Shown: positions 35,715 to 45,661 of the stretch, one piece after another
How the letters are laid out: each line of letters begins with the position of its first letter
Position numbering within the stretch: the stretch's first letter is position 1
From: Pseudomonas libanensis
GTDB lineage: Bacteria; Pseudomonadota; Gammaproteobacteria; Pseudomonadales; Pseudomonadaceae
Direction: 5' to 3'
Length of the DNA stretch: 64,000 nt
Assembly (NCBI RefSeq): GCF_001439685.1
Contig: NZ_JYLH01000002.1
Span: forward strand, 62,001-126,000
Translations under genes and position numbers: made by a program
The notes under the pieces: model-generated
What the model was told of the DNA's origin: nothing
Databases searched by the model: none
What the model saw: the letters and a program-made list of their open reading frames with translations, nothing else

Positions 35715-36422
35715 ATGCTCGCTCGCTGGTTACCCGCTGCAATCAATACCCGCCCCTCCGAATGGAGCCGTGCCGCAATCGGCATGGCGCTGGGCACAAT
35801 GTTCAGTGTCTGGGCCTGTGCCCAAGTGTTCGGCATGGAGGTTGCCCTGCACCTGCTCGGTCCGCTTGGCGCCTCGGCGGTGCTGCTGTTTGCCGTCTCA
35901 TCCGGGGCCCTGGCCCAGCCGTGGTCGATCATGGGCAGTTATCTCTGCGCCGGCATCGTGGCGTTGCTGGTAGCACGGGTGCTGGGGCGTACCTTGGGCA
36001 GTGCTTGCCTGGCGGCCGGCATGACGGTGATCCTGATCTGCTGGCTGCGCTGCCTGCACCCACCGGCCGGTGGCCTGGCCATGACCCTGGTATTGGCCGA
36101 CCCGGCCTCCATCGCACTGGGCTGGCACGAGCTGGCGCCGGTGATGCTCGGCGCCGGCGCCCTGCTGGCCTGTGCCCTGGCCTACAACAACGCCACGCGC
36201 ACGCGTTACCCCAAAGGCCCTGTCGAACCTGCGCCGGTTTTCATCGACAGCCCCCCCGTGACCGATCCCGCTATCACCGCTGCCGATCTCAAGCTGGCGC
36301 TGGCCGAGATGGAGCAATTCTTCGATGTCGAGCCCTCGGAGCTGGAACAGTTGATACATGCCGCCGAAGTCCATGCGCGGCGACGCAGTATCGGCGAGGT
36401 GCTGGCAAGTCGTGTGGGCTGA
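35715..36422 (+). CDS. HPP-family membrane protein
   Basis: A 235-residue protein with five hydrophobic helices in the first 155 residues and the family signature RCLHPPAGGLAMTLVLAD. A hydrophilic C-terminal tail (about 160-235) is rich in acidic residues and predicted helical. Related HPP proteins have been linked to nitrite transport in cyanobacteria and plastids; the role here is unknown. The start lacks a strong ribosome site. Confidence 0.8.
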   Translation: MLARWLPAAINTRPSEWSRAAIGMALGTMFSVWACAQVFGMEVALHLLGPLGASAVLLFAVSSGALAQPWSIMGSYLCAGIVALLVARVLGRTLGSACLAAGMTVILICWLRCLHPPAGGLAMTLVLADPASIALGWHELAPVMLGAGALLACALAYNNATRTRYPKGPVEPAPVFIDSPPVTDPAITAADLKLALAEMEQFFDVEPSELEQLIHAAEVHARRRSIGEVLASRVG

Positions 36423-36696
36423 GGCCTTATCCGCACCCCGCGACAAATGGTGCAATGCGCCGCTTGCGACCAGGCGCATGACGACTAGAGTCAACATAGC
36501 ACTTGAAGTTGTCTGCAGTTCAAAAGATGTCTGGGGCCTTGCTGTACCAGTAGCGAAGACAAGGAATGTCTGGCTTTGGATCAGTAGCAGCAGTTGCCCC
36601 CATCGCTTGGGTATCTGATGCCCTCCTCGTAGTTTTCCTGCCGGCCCTCCTGCTCGGGTGTTTCGAAATGCTCATTCGAAACAGGAGAGCTTTGCC

Positions 36697-38316
36697 TTGA
36701 ACGACCTATTCGAACAATTACTCGGTTCGCCTCTGTTCGAGCCGCGCCAACGCCATCACATGCCCCTGAAAAGCTACATGGACCTGACCATCAAGCGCAT
36801 GCATGCGATCTTCGATACCGGCCTGATCAATAACGAACTGTGGATGGGCCAACCACGGCAATCGGAGTTTTCTTCGCTGTGTGAGTTGATGGGGTACGTG
36901 GGCGCCTTCGATTACGCACTCCACTCCTCGATAGTCGATCACATGATTGCCGTCGACACATTGTTCAACCATGGCTCTGCCGCACAGGTAAATCGCTATC
37001 GAGACGAAGTGATCCACCTGCGCAAGGTCTACGCCTTCGGCTGCACGGAAGTCGCAGGGGGAACCGACGTGCGCAATGTGCGAACGACGGCGACGTACAA
37101 CCGGCAAAACCATAGCCTGGTGCTCGACTCCCCTTCGCCCGAGGCCTGCAAATGCTGGATAGGCAACGCCTTGCGTGCCGCCCAGGTGCTGATGGTACTT
37201 GCCCGCCTGATCGTCGACGGAGAGGATCAAGGCCACCATTGGTTCCGCGTGGTTATACGCAAGCGCGAAAATGGTCGGCTGCTCAATGGCGTGAAAATAA
37301 TGACGTGTGATCCCAAGGGTGGAATCCACGCCAACCAAGTGGCGGCAATACGTTTCTGCCAGGTGAAGTTGCCCGTTGAGGCCCTACTGCAACGCCATGC
37401 GCACTTCACTGACGAGGGCACGTTCGTCAGCGACCTACCGTTACCCCTGCGTTTTATCGAGGCGCTGAAGACGTTCCTGCAAGAACGGGTAATCTTCATG
37501 GCAGGCATTCGCCACAGTGCCGGCCTGACCGCTCACCTGAGCTATCGTTTCGCCCATCACCGCCTTATCCAGGCGCCCACGGGCCAAGTGCCGTTGCTGA
37601 GCCAGCCGATGTTTCGTCAACGCCTTTACGCCATACAGCTCAAGGCGCTCGCGCTCAAATACCTGGAGCAGGCAGTGCGCAAGCGCTTCGAAGCCGACTG
37701 GGCACAGGAGGCCAAGCGCAAGGAGCTCCATGTGCTGGCCGCCTTGTGCAAGGCAGTGGGTGCATGGCAAGGGCTCGAGGTGATCGCCCTGTCTAGAGAG
37801 CTGTGTGGATCCCAGGGATTCCATCATTACAACCAGATCGTCACTCAGCGCATGGATTGTGAGGTTGCCAATACCTTTGCCGGTGACAGCTCGGTCATGG
37901 CTTATCAAGTGATCAAGAACGCCCTGGCGCGGCCACGGTTCGTCGACAGCCCGCCCGCCAACATCGCCCAGAGCGTCGAAGCGCAGATCCTCAAGCAATG
38001 TCGCAAGGCCGCCGGGTTCACCCATGCACAGGCTCTGGGGCTGGCCTATGCCAAGGCACTGGATCTGGTGATCCAGGAGGTCGAAGCGCTCGGGCTGCTG
38101 TCACCTGCGACCATCGAGGACCTGGTTGGTGAGTTCGCTGATCAACTGTATCCATGGGGGGTGCGCAAACCCCAACGGGTTGGCGTGCAGGTCAGCTCAA
38201 CGCAGATCGAAGCGTTGGCTACGCAGCTCAAACCGCCCCAGGTGCTGGTCAGCGCACTGATCGATTCACCTGATTATGTCCAGCAGTTCACTCGCGCACT
38301 CTATCAGGAGCAATGA
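36697..38316 (+). CDS. Acyl-CoA oxidase/dehydrogenase-like flavoprotein lacking the catalytic Glu
   Basis: About 539 residues. The fold resembles acyl-CoA oxidase, with AFGCTEVAGGTDVRNVRTTA for the flavin-binding strand and LSRELCGSQGFHHYNQIVTQ late in the protein. Where oxidases have a T(F/Y)EG(D/E)N motif carrying the catalytic base, this protein reads NTFAGDSSVMAYQV, so the Glu is Ala. The TTG at 36697 follows AGGAG; a GTG at 36658 is also in frame. It leads a three-gene set with the P450-RidA and hydrolase genes. Its reaction may not be a standard dehydrogenation. Confidence 0.72.
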   Translation: MNDLFEQLLGSPLFEPRQRHHMPLKSYMDLTIKRMHAIFDTGLINNELWMGQPRQSEFSSLCELMGYVGAFDYALHSSIVDHMIAVDTLFNHGSAAQVNRYRDEVIHLRKVYAFGCTEVAGGTDVRNVRTTATYNRQNHSLVLDSPSPEACKCWIGNALRAAQVLMVLARLIVDGEDQGHHWFRVVIRKRENGRLLNGVKIMTCDPKGGIHANQVAAIRFCQVKLPVEALLQRHAHFTDEGTFVSDLPLPLRFIEALKTFLQERVIFMAGIRHSAGLTAHLSYRFAHHRLIQAPTGQVPLLSQPMFRQRLYAIQLKALALKYLEQAVRKRFEADWAQEAKRKELHVLAALCKAVGAWQGLEVIALSRELCGSQGFHHYNQIVTQRMDCEVANTFAGDSSVMAYQVIKNALARPRFVDSPPANIAQSVEAQILKQCRKAAGFTHAQALGLAYAKALDLVIQEVEALGLLSPATIEDLVGEFADQLYPWGVRKPQRVGVQVSSTQIEALATQLKPPQVLVSALIDSPDYVQQFTRALYQEQ

Positions 38317-38317
38317 C

Positions 38318-39931
38318 ATGGACCTTCAGTCGCTACCGGACTTTTCCGACCCTGAAACCATAGGTGAGCCCTACGCAGCCTTTGCCTACTTGCGTCATCA
38401 CCATCCACTGTATTGGTCGCAACACTATAAGGCCTGGTTGCTGACCCGGTTTGACGACGTATCAGCCGCCCAGGCCGATGCCCGACGTTACTCCTCCAAT
38501 CGCATGCGCGAACTGGTAAATGCCCAGGTGCCCGCGCACCAGCGAGCGGCACTGGAACCTTTCATCGAGAAGGCTTCGCGCTGGATGTACGCCCAGGACG
38601 GCAAGGCCCATGAAGCCGGGCGCAAGGTGCTGGGCAAGGCCTTTACCCCGCGTGCAATTGACGCACTGGCAGATGATATCGAGCAGATCGTCGATGACTT
38701 GCTGGCGCAATTAAGCCCCCAGCCAGAGCTGATGACAGAACTGTTCAACAAGATTCCCGCATTGATCCTGGCGCACATGTTCGGCATACCTGCGCAGGAA
38801 GCACTGAAGGTCAGGCGTTGGACGGATGCGATCATCGTGTTCATGGTGGGTAGCACCGATCCGGCATTCGGGCCGCGAGAGGCCTTGCAGGCGATGGAAG
38901 AGATGTACGAGTACTTCTCGCGTCTCGTCGATGAACGTCGCCAATCACCTGGCGCTGATCTGGTCAGTCAAGTGATTGCCGCCGGCGAACAGGCCAGGAT
39001 GACCAAGGACGACTTCCTGGCTCAGTTGGCCTTTATATTGGTAGCGGCCACGACGACCAGCGCCGATCAGTTGGGCATTATCCTGTTCTATTTGCTCACC
39101 CACCCGCCGGCCTTGGCCGAACTCAAGGCCAACCCGGGGTTGATCCCCAATGCCATCGAGGAAGCACTGCGCATCTGCCCCGCCGGGCAGTTGAGTCATC
39201 GCGTCGTCACCGAAGACGTCACGCTGCATGGCCAGACCCTGCACAAGGGTGACCTCGTATACCTGGTCCGCGCCGCGGCCAATCGTGACCCCCGGTATTT
39301 CAACGATCCCGATCGCTTCGACATCCATCGCCAGCAACACGACCACCTGGCGTTCGGCCGTGGCCCGCATTTTTGCATGGGCACGCTGCTTTTCAAGCTC
39401 GAAGCAAAGATTGCATTGACTCGCCTGCTGCGACGTTTTCCCGATCTGCGCCTGATTGACGAGCAACAGCCAGCATGGCGTACCAACAGCCTGCAATTTC
39501 GTGGTTTGAGTCATATCCACGTCGCGCTGCAACCGGCTGGCGCGGCCATCACGCGTTGCTTTTCCGCCGCACCGTGGGAAAAGAAAGGCGGCTACTGTCG
39601 AGCGCTACGCGCAGGAAACCTGATTGTCACCAGTGGCACGGTGGCGTTCGATGAGCAGGGCAATCCCTACGCTCCCGGTGATGTATATCGCCAGACCAGA
39701 CGCTGCCTGGAAATCATCGAAACCGCGCTCAAGCAGCTGGGAGTCGACAGAACCCTTGTGGTCGCCACACGCATGTACACCACTGATGTCGCCTGGTGGC
39801 CGCAGATCGCCAAGGCTCATCAGGAGTTTTTCAGCCATTGTCCGCCGACCACCATGCTGCTGGGCGTCAATCAATTGATCGCGCCTGCCTATCTCATAGA
39901 AATTGAGGCCCAGGCATGGACCGGCCAGTGA
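38318..39931 (+). CDS. Cytochrome P450 fused to a C-terminal RidA/YjgF domain
   Basis: A 537-residue fusion. The P450 part (about 1-405) has the I-helix LVAATTTSADQLG (the usual acidic residue replaced by Thr), ExxR in EEALRICP, and the heme loop FGRGPHFCMG. After SLQFRGLSHIHVALQPAG a RidA-like domain (about 410-537) begins with CFSAAPWEKKGGYCRALRAG, then NLIVTSGTVAFD and ATRMYTTDV. The ATG at 38318 follows AGGAG, 2 bases after the upstream stop. RidA proteins hydrolyse reactive enamines/imines, so the fusion could quench a product of the P450. The frame is continuous across the junction. Confidence 0.87.
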   Translation: MDLQSLPDFSDPETIGEPYAAFAYLRHHHPLYWSQHYKAWLLTRFDDVSAAQADARRYSSNRMRELVNAQVPAHQRAALEPFIEKASRWMYAQDGKAHEAGRKVLGKAFTPRAIDALADDIEQIVDDLLAQLSPQPELMTELFNKIPALILAHMFGIPAQEALKVRRWTDAIIVFMVGSTDPAFGPREALQAMEEMYEYFSRLVDERRQSPGADLVSQVIAAGEQARMTKDDFLAQLAFILVAATTTSADQLGIILFYLLTHPPALAELKANPGLIPNAIEEALRICPAGQLSHRVVTEDVTLHGQTLHKGDLVYLVRAAANRDPRYFNDPDRFDIHRQQHDHLAFGRGPHFCMGTLLFKLEAKIALTRLLRRFPDLRLIDEQQPAWRTNSLQFRGLSHIHVALQPAGAAITRCFSAAPWEKKGGYCRALRAGNLIVTSGTVAFDEQGNPYAPGDVYRQTRRCLEIIETALKQLGVDRTLVVATRMYTTDVAWWPQIAKAHQEFFSHCPPTTMLLGVNQLIAPAYLIEIEAQAWTGQ

Positions 39932-40794
39932 TGACAGTCGAGAACGTCCGCGCCGCGGTGCGTGATGCTGTGGTAATGAGCGTGCAGGACTGCTCGGTCG
40001 AGACGGCGCCGCGCTCGGTGCGTATACGCCTGTACCGGCAGCCGACAACCGCGCCTGCCCCGGTCCTGCTGTATTTTCATGGCGGTGGCTGGGTCGCTGG
40101 TGACCTGGATACCCACGACAGCTTCTGTCGGATCATGTGCGAATGGGCAAGGTGCGCGGTCGTTGCCGTGGATTACGCCAGGCCACCGGAGTTCCGCTTT
40201 CCCGCCGCCGTGGAAGATTGCTACGCCGTCACCGAATGGGTGGCCGCCCAAGGCACGGCTCTGGGGCTGGACAGCCACCGGGTCGCAGTCGCCGGTGGAG
40301 GTTCCGGCGGTGGCCTGGCGGCGGTTATCTGTCAGATCGCCTATGAACGCCACGGTCCCACCATTGGTTTCCAGGTGCTGCTTTATCCGCTTCTCGATTG
40401 CCTGGCGCGCACTCGTTCCCGGGCCGCGTTCGCGGGTAGATCCGGCCTGACCGCTGACATGCTCAGCTGGTATCTGGGCCAATATGTGGGCGAAGGGCAA
40501 TCTTTGGACCACCCCTGGTTGTCGCCTGCGCACCGGGCTTCGTTACAGGGCTTGCCCAAAGCGCTGATTCTCACCGCCGGCTGCGATTTACTGCGTGATG
40601 AAGGCCGGGCTTATGCACGCCGGTTGAAAAAAGCCGGCGTGCCGGTAAGACACACAGAGTATCCAGGCATGGACCACGGCTTTATCAACTACCCTGGTGA
40701 ACACCCCGCTGCGCGCAAGGCCATCCTCCAGTGTGCGCACGCCCTGGCGATGCATTTTGCCGACGGCAGTCACCCAGGCCCCAACCCTGCATAA
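39916..40794 (+). CDS. HSL-type alpha/beta hydrolase (esterase/lipase family IV)
   Basis: About 292 residues. The oxyanion motif LLYFHGGGWVAGDLDTHDS, the nucleophile elbow VAVAGGGSGGGLAAV with Ser, AGCDLLRDEG with the Asp and GMDHGF with the His form a complete triad. It overlaps the P450-RidA gene by 16 bases, or starts at ATG 39931 as a TGATG junction. It probably hydrolyses an ester or amide in the same pathway. The substrate is unknown. Confidence 0.87.
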   Translation: MDRPVMTVENVRAAVRDAVVMSVQDCSVETAPRSVRIRLYRQPTTAPAPVLLYFHGGGWVAGDLDTHDSFCRIMCEWARCAVVAVDYARPPEFRFPAAVEDCYAVTEWVAAQGTALGLDSHRVAVAGGGSGGGLAAVICQIAYERHGPTIGFQVLLYPLLDCLARTRSRAAFAGRSGLTADMLSWYLGQYVGEGQSLDHPWLSPAHRASLQGLPKALILTAGCDLLRDEGRAYARRLKKAGVPVRHTEYPGMDHGFINYPGEHPAARKAILQCAHALAMHFADGSHPGPNPA

Positions 40795-40911
40795 ATGCAA
40801 AAACGACCTGCATGATTCCGGGTTGTACGGGGCAAATTTGCACTGGTACGATCACGGGATGGTTCGTCCGCGAACATTTAGATAAAGAACAATAAAAGCA
40901 GGGAGTTACAG

Positions 40912-42015
40912 ATGACTGCTCAGGTTTTATCCGAAGCAAACCGCAGCGAGGGCCTTCAGGAAGATGTGTTGGCTGAGGTGCGCAACCATATTGGCCACCT
41001 CACCCTCAATCGCCCCGCCGGGTTGAATGCCATCACCCTGCACATGGTGCGTCTGCTGACCACTCAGTTGCGGGCCTGGGCCGATGACCCGCAGGTCCAT
41101 GCCGTTGTATTGCGCGGCGCCGGGGAGAAAGCCTTTTGTGCCGGCGGCGACATCCGCTCGCTGTATGACAGCTTCAAGAGTGGCAACACCCTGCACGAGG
41201 ATTTCTTCGCCGAGGAATATGCACTCGACCTGATCATCCACCAATACCCTAAACCCGTGCTGGCGCTGATGGACGGGTTCGTCCTTGGCGGCGGCATGGG
41301 CTTGGTACAAGGCGCGGACCTGCGAGTGGTGACCGAGCGCAGCCGCTTGGCCATGCCGGAGGTGGCCATCGGTTACTTCCCGGACGTGGGCGGCAGCTAC
41401 TTCCTGTCGCGTATTCCCGGTGAACTGGGGACTTACCTGGGCGTCACCGGGGTGCAGATCCGCGCGGCGGACGCCCTGTATTGCGGATTGGCCGACTGGT
41501 ATATCGACAGCGCCACGCTCCCCGAACTGGACCAGCAGCTCGATCGTCTGCAATGGCACGACTCGCCCCTCAAGGACCTGCAAGGCGCGCTCGCCAAACT
41601 GGCCACGCAGCAATTGGCCGATGCGCCACTGGCGACCTTGCGGTCGGTCATCGACCATTTCTTCGCCTTGCCGGATGTGCCGAGCATTATCGAGCAGTTG
41701 CAGGCAGTCACTATCGCCGATACCCATGAATGGGCATTGACCACCTCCCACCTGATGCAGACCCGCTCGCCACTGTCCATGGCCGTGACCCTGCAAATGC
41801 TCCGCCGTGGCCGCCACCTGACGCTGGAACAGTGCTTTGACCTGGAGCTGCACCTGGACCGCCAGTGGTTCGAGCGCGGCGACCTGATCGAAGGGGTTCG
41901 TGCGCTGATCATCGACAAGGACAAAACCCCGCACTGGAATCCGCCGAGCGTTAATGAGCTGGACGCCGCTCATGTCAAAAGCTTCTTCCACGACTTCGTG
42001 CAGATTGAGAAATAA
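40912..42015 (+). CDS. 3-hydroxyisobutyryl-CoA hydrolase (enoyl-CoA hydratase family)
   Basis: A 367-residue crotonase-fold protein. FCAGGDIRSLYDSFKSG and GFVLGGGMGLVQGADLRVV form the oxyanion hole. MPEVAIGYFPDVGGSYFLSR carries the conserved Glu and Asp of HIBYL-CoA hydrolases, and the long C-terminal part fits that group rather than plain hydratases. It releases 3-hydroxyisobutyrate in valine breakdown. The ATG at 40912 follows GGGAG. The acyl-CoA dehydrogenase begins 3 bases after its stop. Confidence 0.87.
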   Translation: MTAQVLSEANRSEGLQEDVLAEVRNHIGHLTLNRPAGLNAITLHMVRLLTTQLRAWADDPQVHAVVLRGAGEKAFCAGGDIRSLYDSFKSGNTLHEDFFAEEYALDLIIHQYPKPVLALMDGFVLGGGMGLVQGADLRVVTERSRLAMPEVAIGYFPDVGGSYFLSRIPGELGTYLGVTGVQIRAADALYCGLADWYIDSATLPELDQQLDRLQWHDSPLKDLQGALAKLATQQLADAPLATLRSVIDHFFALPDVPSIIEQLQAVTIADTHEWALTTSHLMQTRSPLSMAVTLQMLRRGRHLTLEQCFDLELHLDRQWFERGDLIEGVRALIIDKDKTPHWNPPSVNELDAAHVKSFFHDFVQIEK

Positions 42016-42018
42016 GCT

Positions 42019-43170
42019 ATGCAAGATCTTGAATACACAGAAGAACAAGTCATGATTCGCGACATGGCGCGGGACTTTGCCCGCGGCGAAATCGCTCCCT
42101 ATGCCCAGGCCTGGGAAAAAGCCGGCTGGATCGACGACGCGTTGGTCGCCAAGATGGGCGAGCTGGGCCTGCTCGGCATGGTGGTCCCGGAAGAATGGGG
42201 TGGCACCTATGTGGACTACGTGGCCTATGCCCTCGCGGTCGAGGAAATTTCCGCGGGTGACGGCGCCACCGGCGCCCTGATGAGTATCCATAATTCAGTG
42301 GGTTGCGGGCCGATCCTCAACTACGGCACACAAGCGCAGAAACAAACCTGGCTGGGCGAACTCGCCAGTGGCCAGGCCATCGGCTGCTTCTGCCTGACCG
42401 AACCCCAGGCCGGCTCCGAAGCCCACAACCTGCGTACCCGCGCTGAGTTGAAAGACGGTCAGTGGGTGATCAACGGCGCCAAGCAATTTGTCAGCAACGG
42501 CAAGCGCGCCAAGCTGGCCATCGTGTTTGCGGTAACCGATCCGGAACTGGGCAAGAAGGGTATTTCAGCGTTCCTGGTGCCCACTGATACCCAGGGCTTT
42601 GTGGTCGATCGCACCGAACACAAGATGGGCATTCGCGCCTCGGACACCTGCGCCGTCACCCTTAACCAATGCAGCGTTCCGGAGGCCAACCTGCTGGGTG
42701 AGCGCGGCAAGGGCCTGGCTATCGCCCTGTCTAACCTGGAAGGCGGACGCATCGGTATTGCCGCCCAGGCCCTGGGCATCGCCCGCGCCGCCTTTGAAGC
42801 GGCGCTGGCCTATGCCCGTGATCGGGTGCAATTCGACAAGGCAATCATCGAACACCAGAGCGTGGCCAACCTGCTGGCCGACATGCAAACCCAGCTGAAT
42901 GCGGCGCGCCTGCTGATCCTCCACGCTGCGCGCCTGCGCACTGCCGGCAAGCCGTGCTTATCGGAAGCCTCACAGGCCAAGCTGTTTGCCTCCGAAATGG
43001 CCGAGCGCGTGTGCTCCAAGGCGATGCAGATCCATGGTGGGTATGGGTACCTGGAAGATTACCCGGTGGAGCGCTACTACCGGGATGCGCGGATCACACA
43101 GATCTATGAAGGGACCAGCGAAATCCAGCGGATGGTGATAGCCAGGGAACTGAAGCACTATCAGCTCTGA
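42019..43170 (+). CDS. Acyl-CoA dehydrogenase, probably isobutyryl-CoA
   Basis: A 383-residue FAD enzyme. Visible motifs are [31 protein letters not shown] and the catalytic Glu in [16 protein letters not shown]. It forms an operon with the HIBYL-CoA hydrolase, which suggests the valine-pathway step isobutyryl-CoA to methacrylyl-CoA; other short branched substrates are possible. The length is typical. Confidence 0.87.
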   Translation: MQDLEYTEEQVMIRDMARDFARGEIAPYAQAWEKAGWIDDALVAKMGELGLLGMVVPEEWGGTYVDYVAYALAVEEISAGDGATGALMSIHNSVGCGPILNYGTQAQKQTWLGELASGQAIGCFCLTEPQAGSEAHNLRTRAELKDGQWVINGAKQFVSNGKRAKLAIVFAVTDPELGKKGISAFLVPTDTQGFVVDRTEHKMGIRASDTCAVTLNQCSVPEANLLGERGKGLAIALSNLEGGRIGIAAQALGIARAAFEAALAYARDRVQFDKAIIEHQSVANLLADMQTQLNAARLLILHAARLRTAGKPCLSEASQAKLFASEMAERVCSKAMQIHGGYGYLEDYPVERYYRDARITQIYEGTSEIQRMVIARELKHYQL

Positions 43171-43179
43171 CTGACACAA

Positions 43180-43725
43180 CACAAAAAACTGTGGGAGGGG
43201 GCTTGCTCCCGATGAGGGAGAGTCAGTAAATGCATCTATGACTGACCTACCCCCATCGGGGCATAGGTATCTACACAACTTCGGCACGAGGCTAAATCTG
43301 TGGCGAGGGACCTTGCTCCCGTGACGGCCTGCCAGCCGACGCTGATCTAGCTGACGCACCGCGATCCAAATGTGGGAGCTGGCTTGCCTGCGATGACGGC
43401 CTGCCAGCCGATGCCAATCTACCTGACACCCCGCAATCAAACTGTGGGAGCGGGCTTGCTCGCGAAGGCGGCCTGACAGGCGACACAGCTATACCGGGTA
43501 CATATCCATTCCTGCGGTAACGGCCACTTAGGGTTCCGCTCTGACAGCGGGTCACTTTGGAAAAGAGCCCCAAAGTAACCAAAGGGCTCTTGCCCCACCA
43601 CTCGGCACCTCGCCTAGGCTCGGTGTGCCCGTAATCCGCCAGTGGTTACCGTTGAGCGCTACAGAGTTGTGTAGATACCTATGCGCATCGGGGGCAAGCC
43701 CCCTCCCACATTTGCATCTCTATCG
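43180..43725. repeat. Composite intergenic repeat island, copy 2
   Basis: Several REP-like units (for example at 43191, 43371 and 43443) flank a core at 43495-43600 that is nearly identical to copy 1: CTTTGG (43555-43560), CCAAAG (43570-43575), CCAAAG (43579-43584). The 18-base sequence ATAGGTATCTACACAACT at 43263-43280 recurs as its exact reverse complement at 43665-43682, so the island has inverted ends. No gene is present. Confidence 0.82.
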
Positions 43726-43739
43726 TGGTAGAAACGGCG

Positions 43740-44513
43740 TTACTTGTCCTTGAACTGCGGCGCACGCTTGGCCACGAATGCCGCCATGCCTTCTTTCTGA
43801 TCCTGGGTCGCGAACGCCGCATGGAACACCCGGCGTTCAAAGCGCACGCCTTCGGACAGGCTGACTTCAAAGGCGCGGTTCACGCTTTCCTTGACCATCA
43901 TGCTGATCGGCACGGATTTGCCGGCGATCAGGGTAGCGACTTTCAGCGCCTCTTCCAGCAACTCATCGGCCGGCACGATACGCGCCACAATGCCGCAGCG
44001 CTCGGCTTCCACCGCGTCGATAAAGCGACCGGTCAGGCACATTTCCATGGCCTTGGCCTTGCCCACTGCGCGGGTCAGGCGCTGGGTACCGCCCATGCCT
44101 GGCAGCACGCCAAGGTTGATTTCCGGCTGGCCGAACTTGGCGCTGTCGCCGGCCAGGATAAAGTCGCACATCAGCGCCAGTTCACAGCCGCCGCCCAAGG
44201 CAAAGCCGTTTACCGCCGCGATGATTGGCTTGCGGCGGTTAGCCACGCGGTCGCTGTCGCTGAACAGGTCGTCCAGGTAGATCTGCGGGTAGGTCAGCTC
44301 GGCCATTTCCTTGATGTCGGCACCGGCAGCGAAGGCTTTCTTCGAGCCGGTCAGCACGATGCAGCCGATCTCGGGGTTGGCTTCCAGACCGTCCAGCGCC
44401 TGGTTCAGCTCGCTGACCAGTTGTGCATTCAAGGCGTTCAACGCCTGGGGACGGTTGAGGGTGATCAGCCCGACGCGGCCCTGGACGTCAAGCAAGATGG
44501 TTTCGTAACTCAT
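43740..44513 (-). CDS. Enoyl-CoA hydratase of an isoleucine-type cluster
   Basis: A 257-residue crotonase with [20 protein letters not shown] and [20 protein letters not shown] (oxyanion hole), and the catalytic Glu pair in [20 protein letters not shown]. It is the last gene of a five-gene minus-strand operon whose order matches P. putida PP_2213-2217. It probably hydrates tiglyl-CoA in isoleucine breakdown. It is 11 bases downstream of the acyl-CoA dehydrogenase. Confidence 0.88.
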   Translation of the reverse strand: MSYETILLDVQGRVGLITLNRPQALNALNAQLVSELNQALDGLEANPEIGCIVLTGSKKAFAAGADIKEMAELTYPQIYLDDLFSDSDRVANRRKPIIAAVNGFALGGGCELALMCDFILAGDSAKFGQPEINLGVLPGMGGTQRLTRAVGKAKAMEMCLTGRFIDAVEAERCGIVARIVPADELLEEALKVATLIAGKSVPISMMVKESVNRAFEVSLSEGVRFERRVFHAAFATQDQKEGMAAFVAKRAPQFKDK

Positions 44514-44524
44514 GTATCGGCTCC

Positions 44525-45652
44525 TTAAAGATTGCGTGAGATGACCATGCGTTGGATATCGCTGGTGCCTTCGTAAATCTGGCAGACCCGCACATCGCGG
44601 TAGATCCGCTCCAAGGGGAAGTCGCTCAGGTAACCGTAACCGCCCAGGGTTTGCAAGGCGGCCGAGCAGACTTTCTCGGCCATTTCCGAGGCGAACAGCT
44701 TGGCCATGGACGCCTCGACCAGGGCCGGTTTGCCGCTGTCGCGCAGGGCGGCGGCGTAATGCACCATTTGCCGGGCGACGGCAATCTGTGTGGCCATGTC
44801 CGCCAGGCGAAAGGCCACCGCCTGGTGTTCGATCAGCGGTTTGCCAAAGCTTTCGCGCTCACGGGCGTAATCCCGGGCCGCTTCGAAGGCCGCACGGGCC
44901 ATGCCCACCGACTGCGACGCGATGCCGACGCGCCCGCCCTCAAGGTTGGCCAGGGCGATCCTGTAACCCTCGCCCTCCTCACCCAGGCGGTTGGCCACCG
45001 GCACCTTCACGTCTTCAAACAGGATCTGGCAAGTGTCGGAGGCATGTTGCCCGAGCTTGTCTTCAACCCGTGCCACGGTGTAGCCCGGTGAATCGGTAGG
45101 CACGATAAACGCACTGATGCCACGCTTGCCCGCTGCCGGGTCGGTGACCGCGAACACAATCACGACCCCGGCGTTTTGCCCGGAGGTGATGAACTGTTTG
45201 CAACCATTAAGTACGTAGTGATCGCCTTCAAGGCGCGCACGGGTTTTCAGGCTGCTGGCATCGGAACCGGCCTGGGGCTCGGTCAACGCGAAGGCCCCGA
45301 GCATGGCACCACTGGCCAGGGGCGTGAGGAACCGGGCTTTTTGCTGGTCATTGCCGAACTTGAGGATCGGCACGCAGCCCACCGAGTTGTGCACGCTCAT
45401 GATGGTCGAGCAGGCACCATCTCCCGCGGCGATTTCTTCCAGGGCCATGGCATAGGCCAGGTAGCCGGTGTCGCAACCGCCCCACTGTTCCGGCACCAGC
45501 ATGCCGAAAAAGCCCAGTTCGGCCATTTCAGCAATGGCTTCCTTGGGGAAGCGATGCTCGCGATCCCACTCCGCGGCGAACGGTTTCAGACGTTCCTGGG
45601 CGAATTGCCGGGCGGCGTCGCTGATTTGCAGTTGTTCGTCATTGGGCAGCAT
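44525..45652 (-). CDS. Acyl-CoA dehydrogenase, probably 2-methylbutyryl-CoA
   Basis: A 375-residue FAD enzyme with [34 protein letters not shown] and catalytic Glu in [15 protein letters not shown]. It lies between thiolase and enoyl-CoA hydratase genes in a compact operon. Specificity for 2-methylbutyryl-CoA is inferred from the cluster order and the HSD10-like neighbour. Confidence 0.88.
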   Translation of the reverse strand: MLPNDEQLQISDAARQFAQERLKPFAAEWDREHRFPKEAIAEMAELGFFGMLVPEQWGGCDTGYLAYAMALEEIAAGDGACSTIMSVHNSVGCVPILKFGNDQQKARFLTPLASGAMLGAFALTEPQAGSDASSLKTRARLEGDHYVLNGCKQFITSGQNAGVVIVFAVTDPAAGKRGISAFIVPTDSPGYTVARVEDKLGQHASDTCQILFEDVKVPVANRLGEEGEGYRIALANLEGGRVGIASQSVGMARAAFEAARDYARERESFGKPLIEHQAVAFRLADMATQIAVARQMVHYAAALRDSGKPALVEASMAKLFASEMAEKVCSAALQTLGGYGYLSDFPLERIYRDVRVCQIYEGTSDIQRMVISRNL

Positions 45653-45661
45653 AAGCAGTCC

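Noticed and set aside
43180..43725. Possible CRISPR array
   Set aside because: Repeats are palindromic REP units with irregular spacing and no cas genes nearby.
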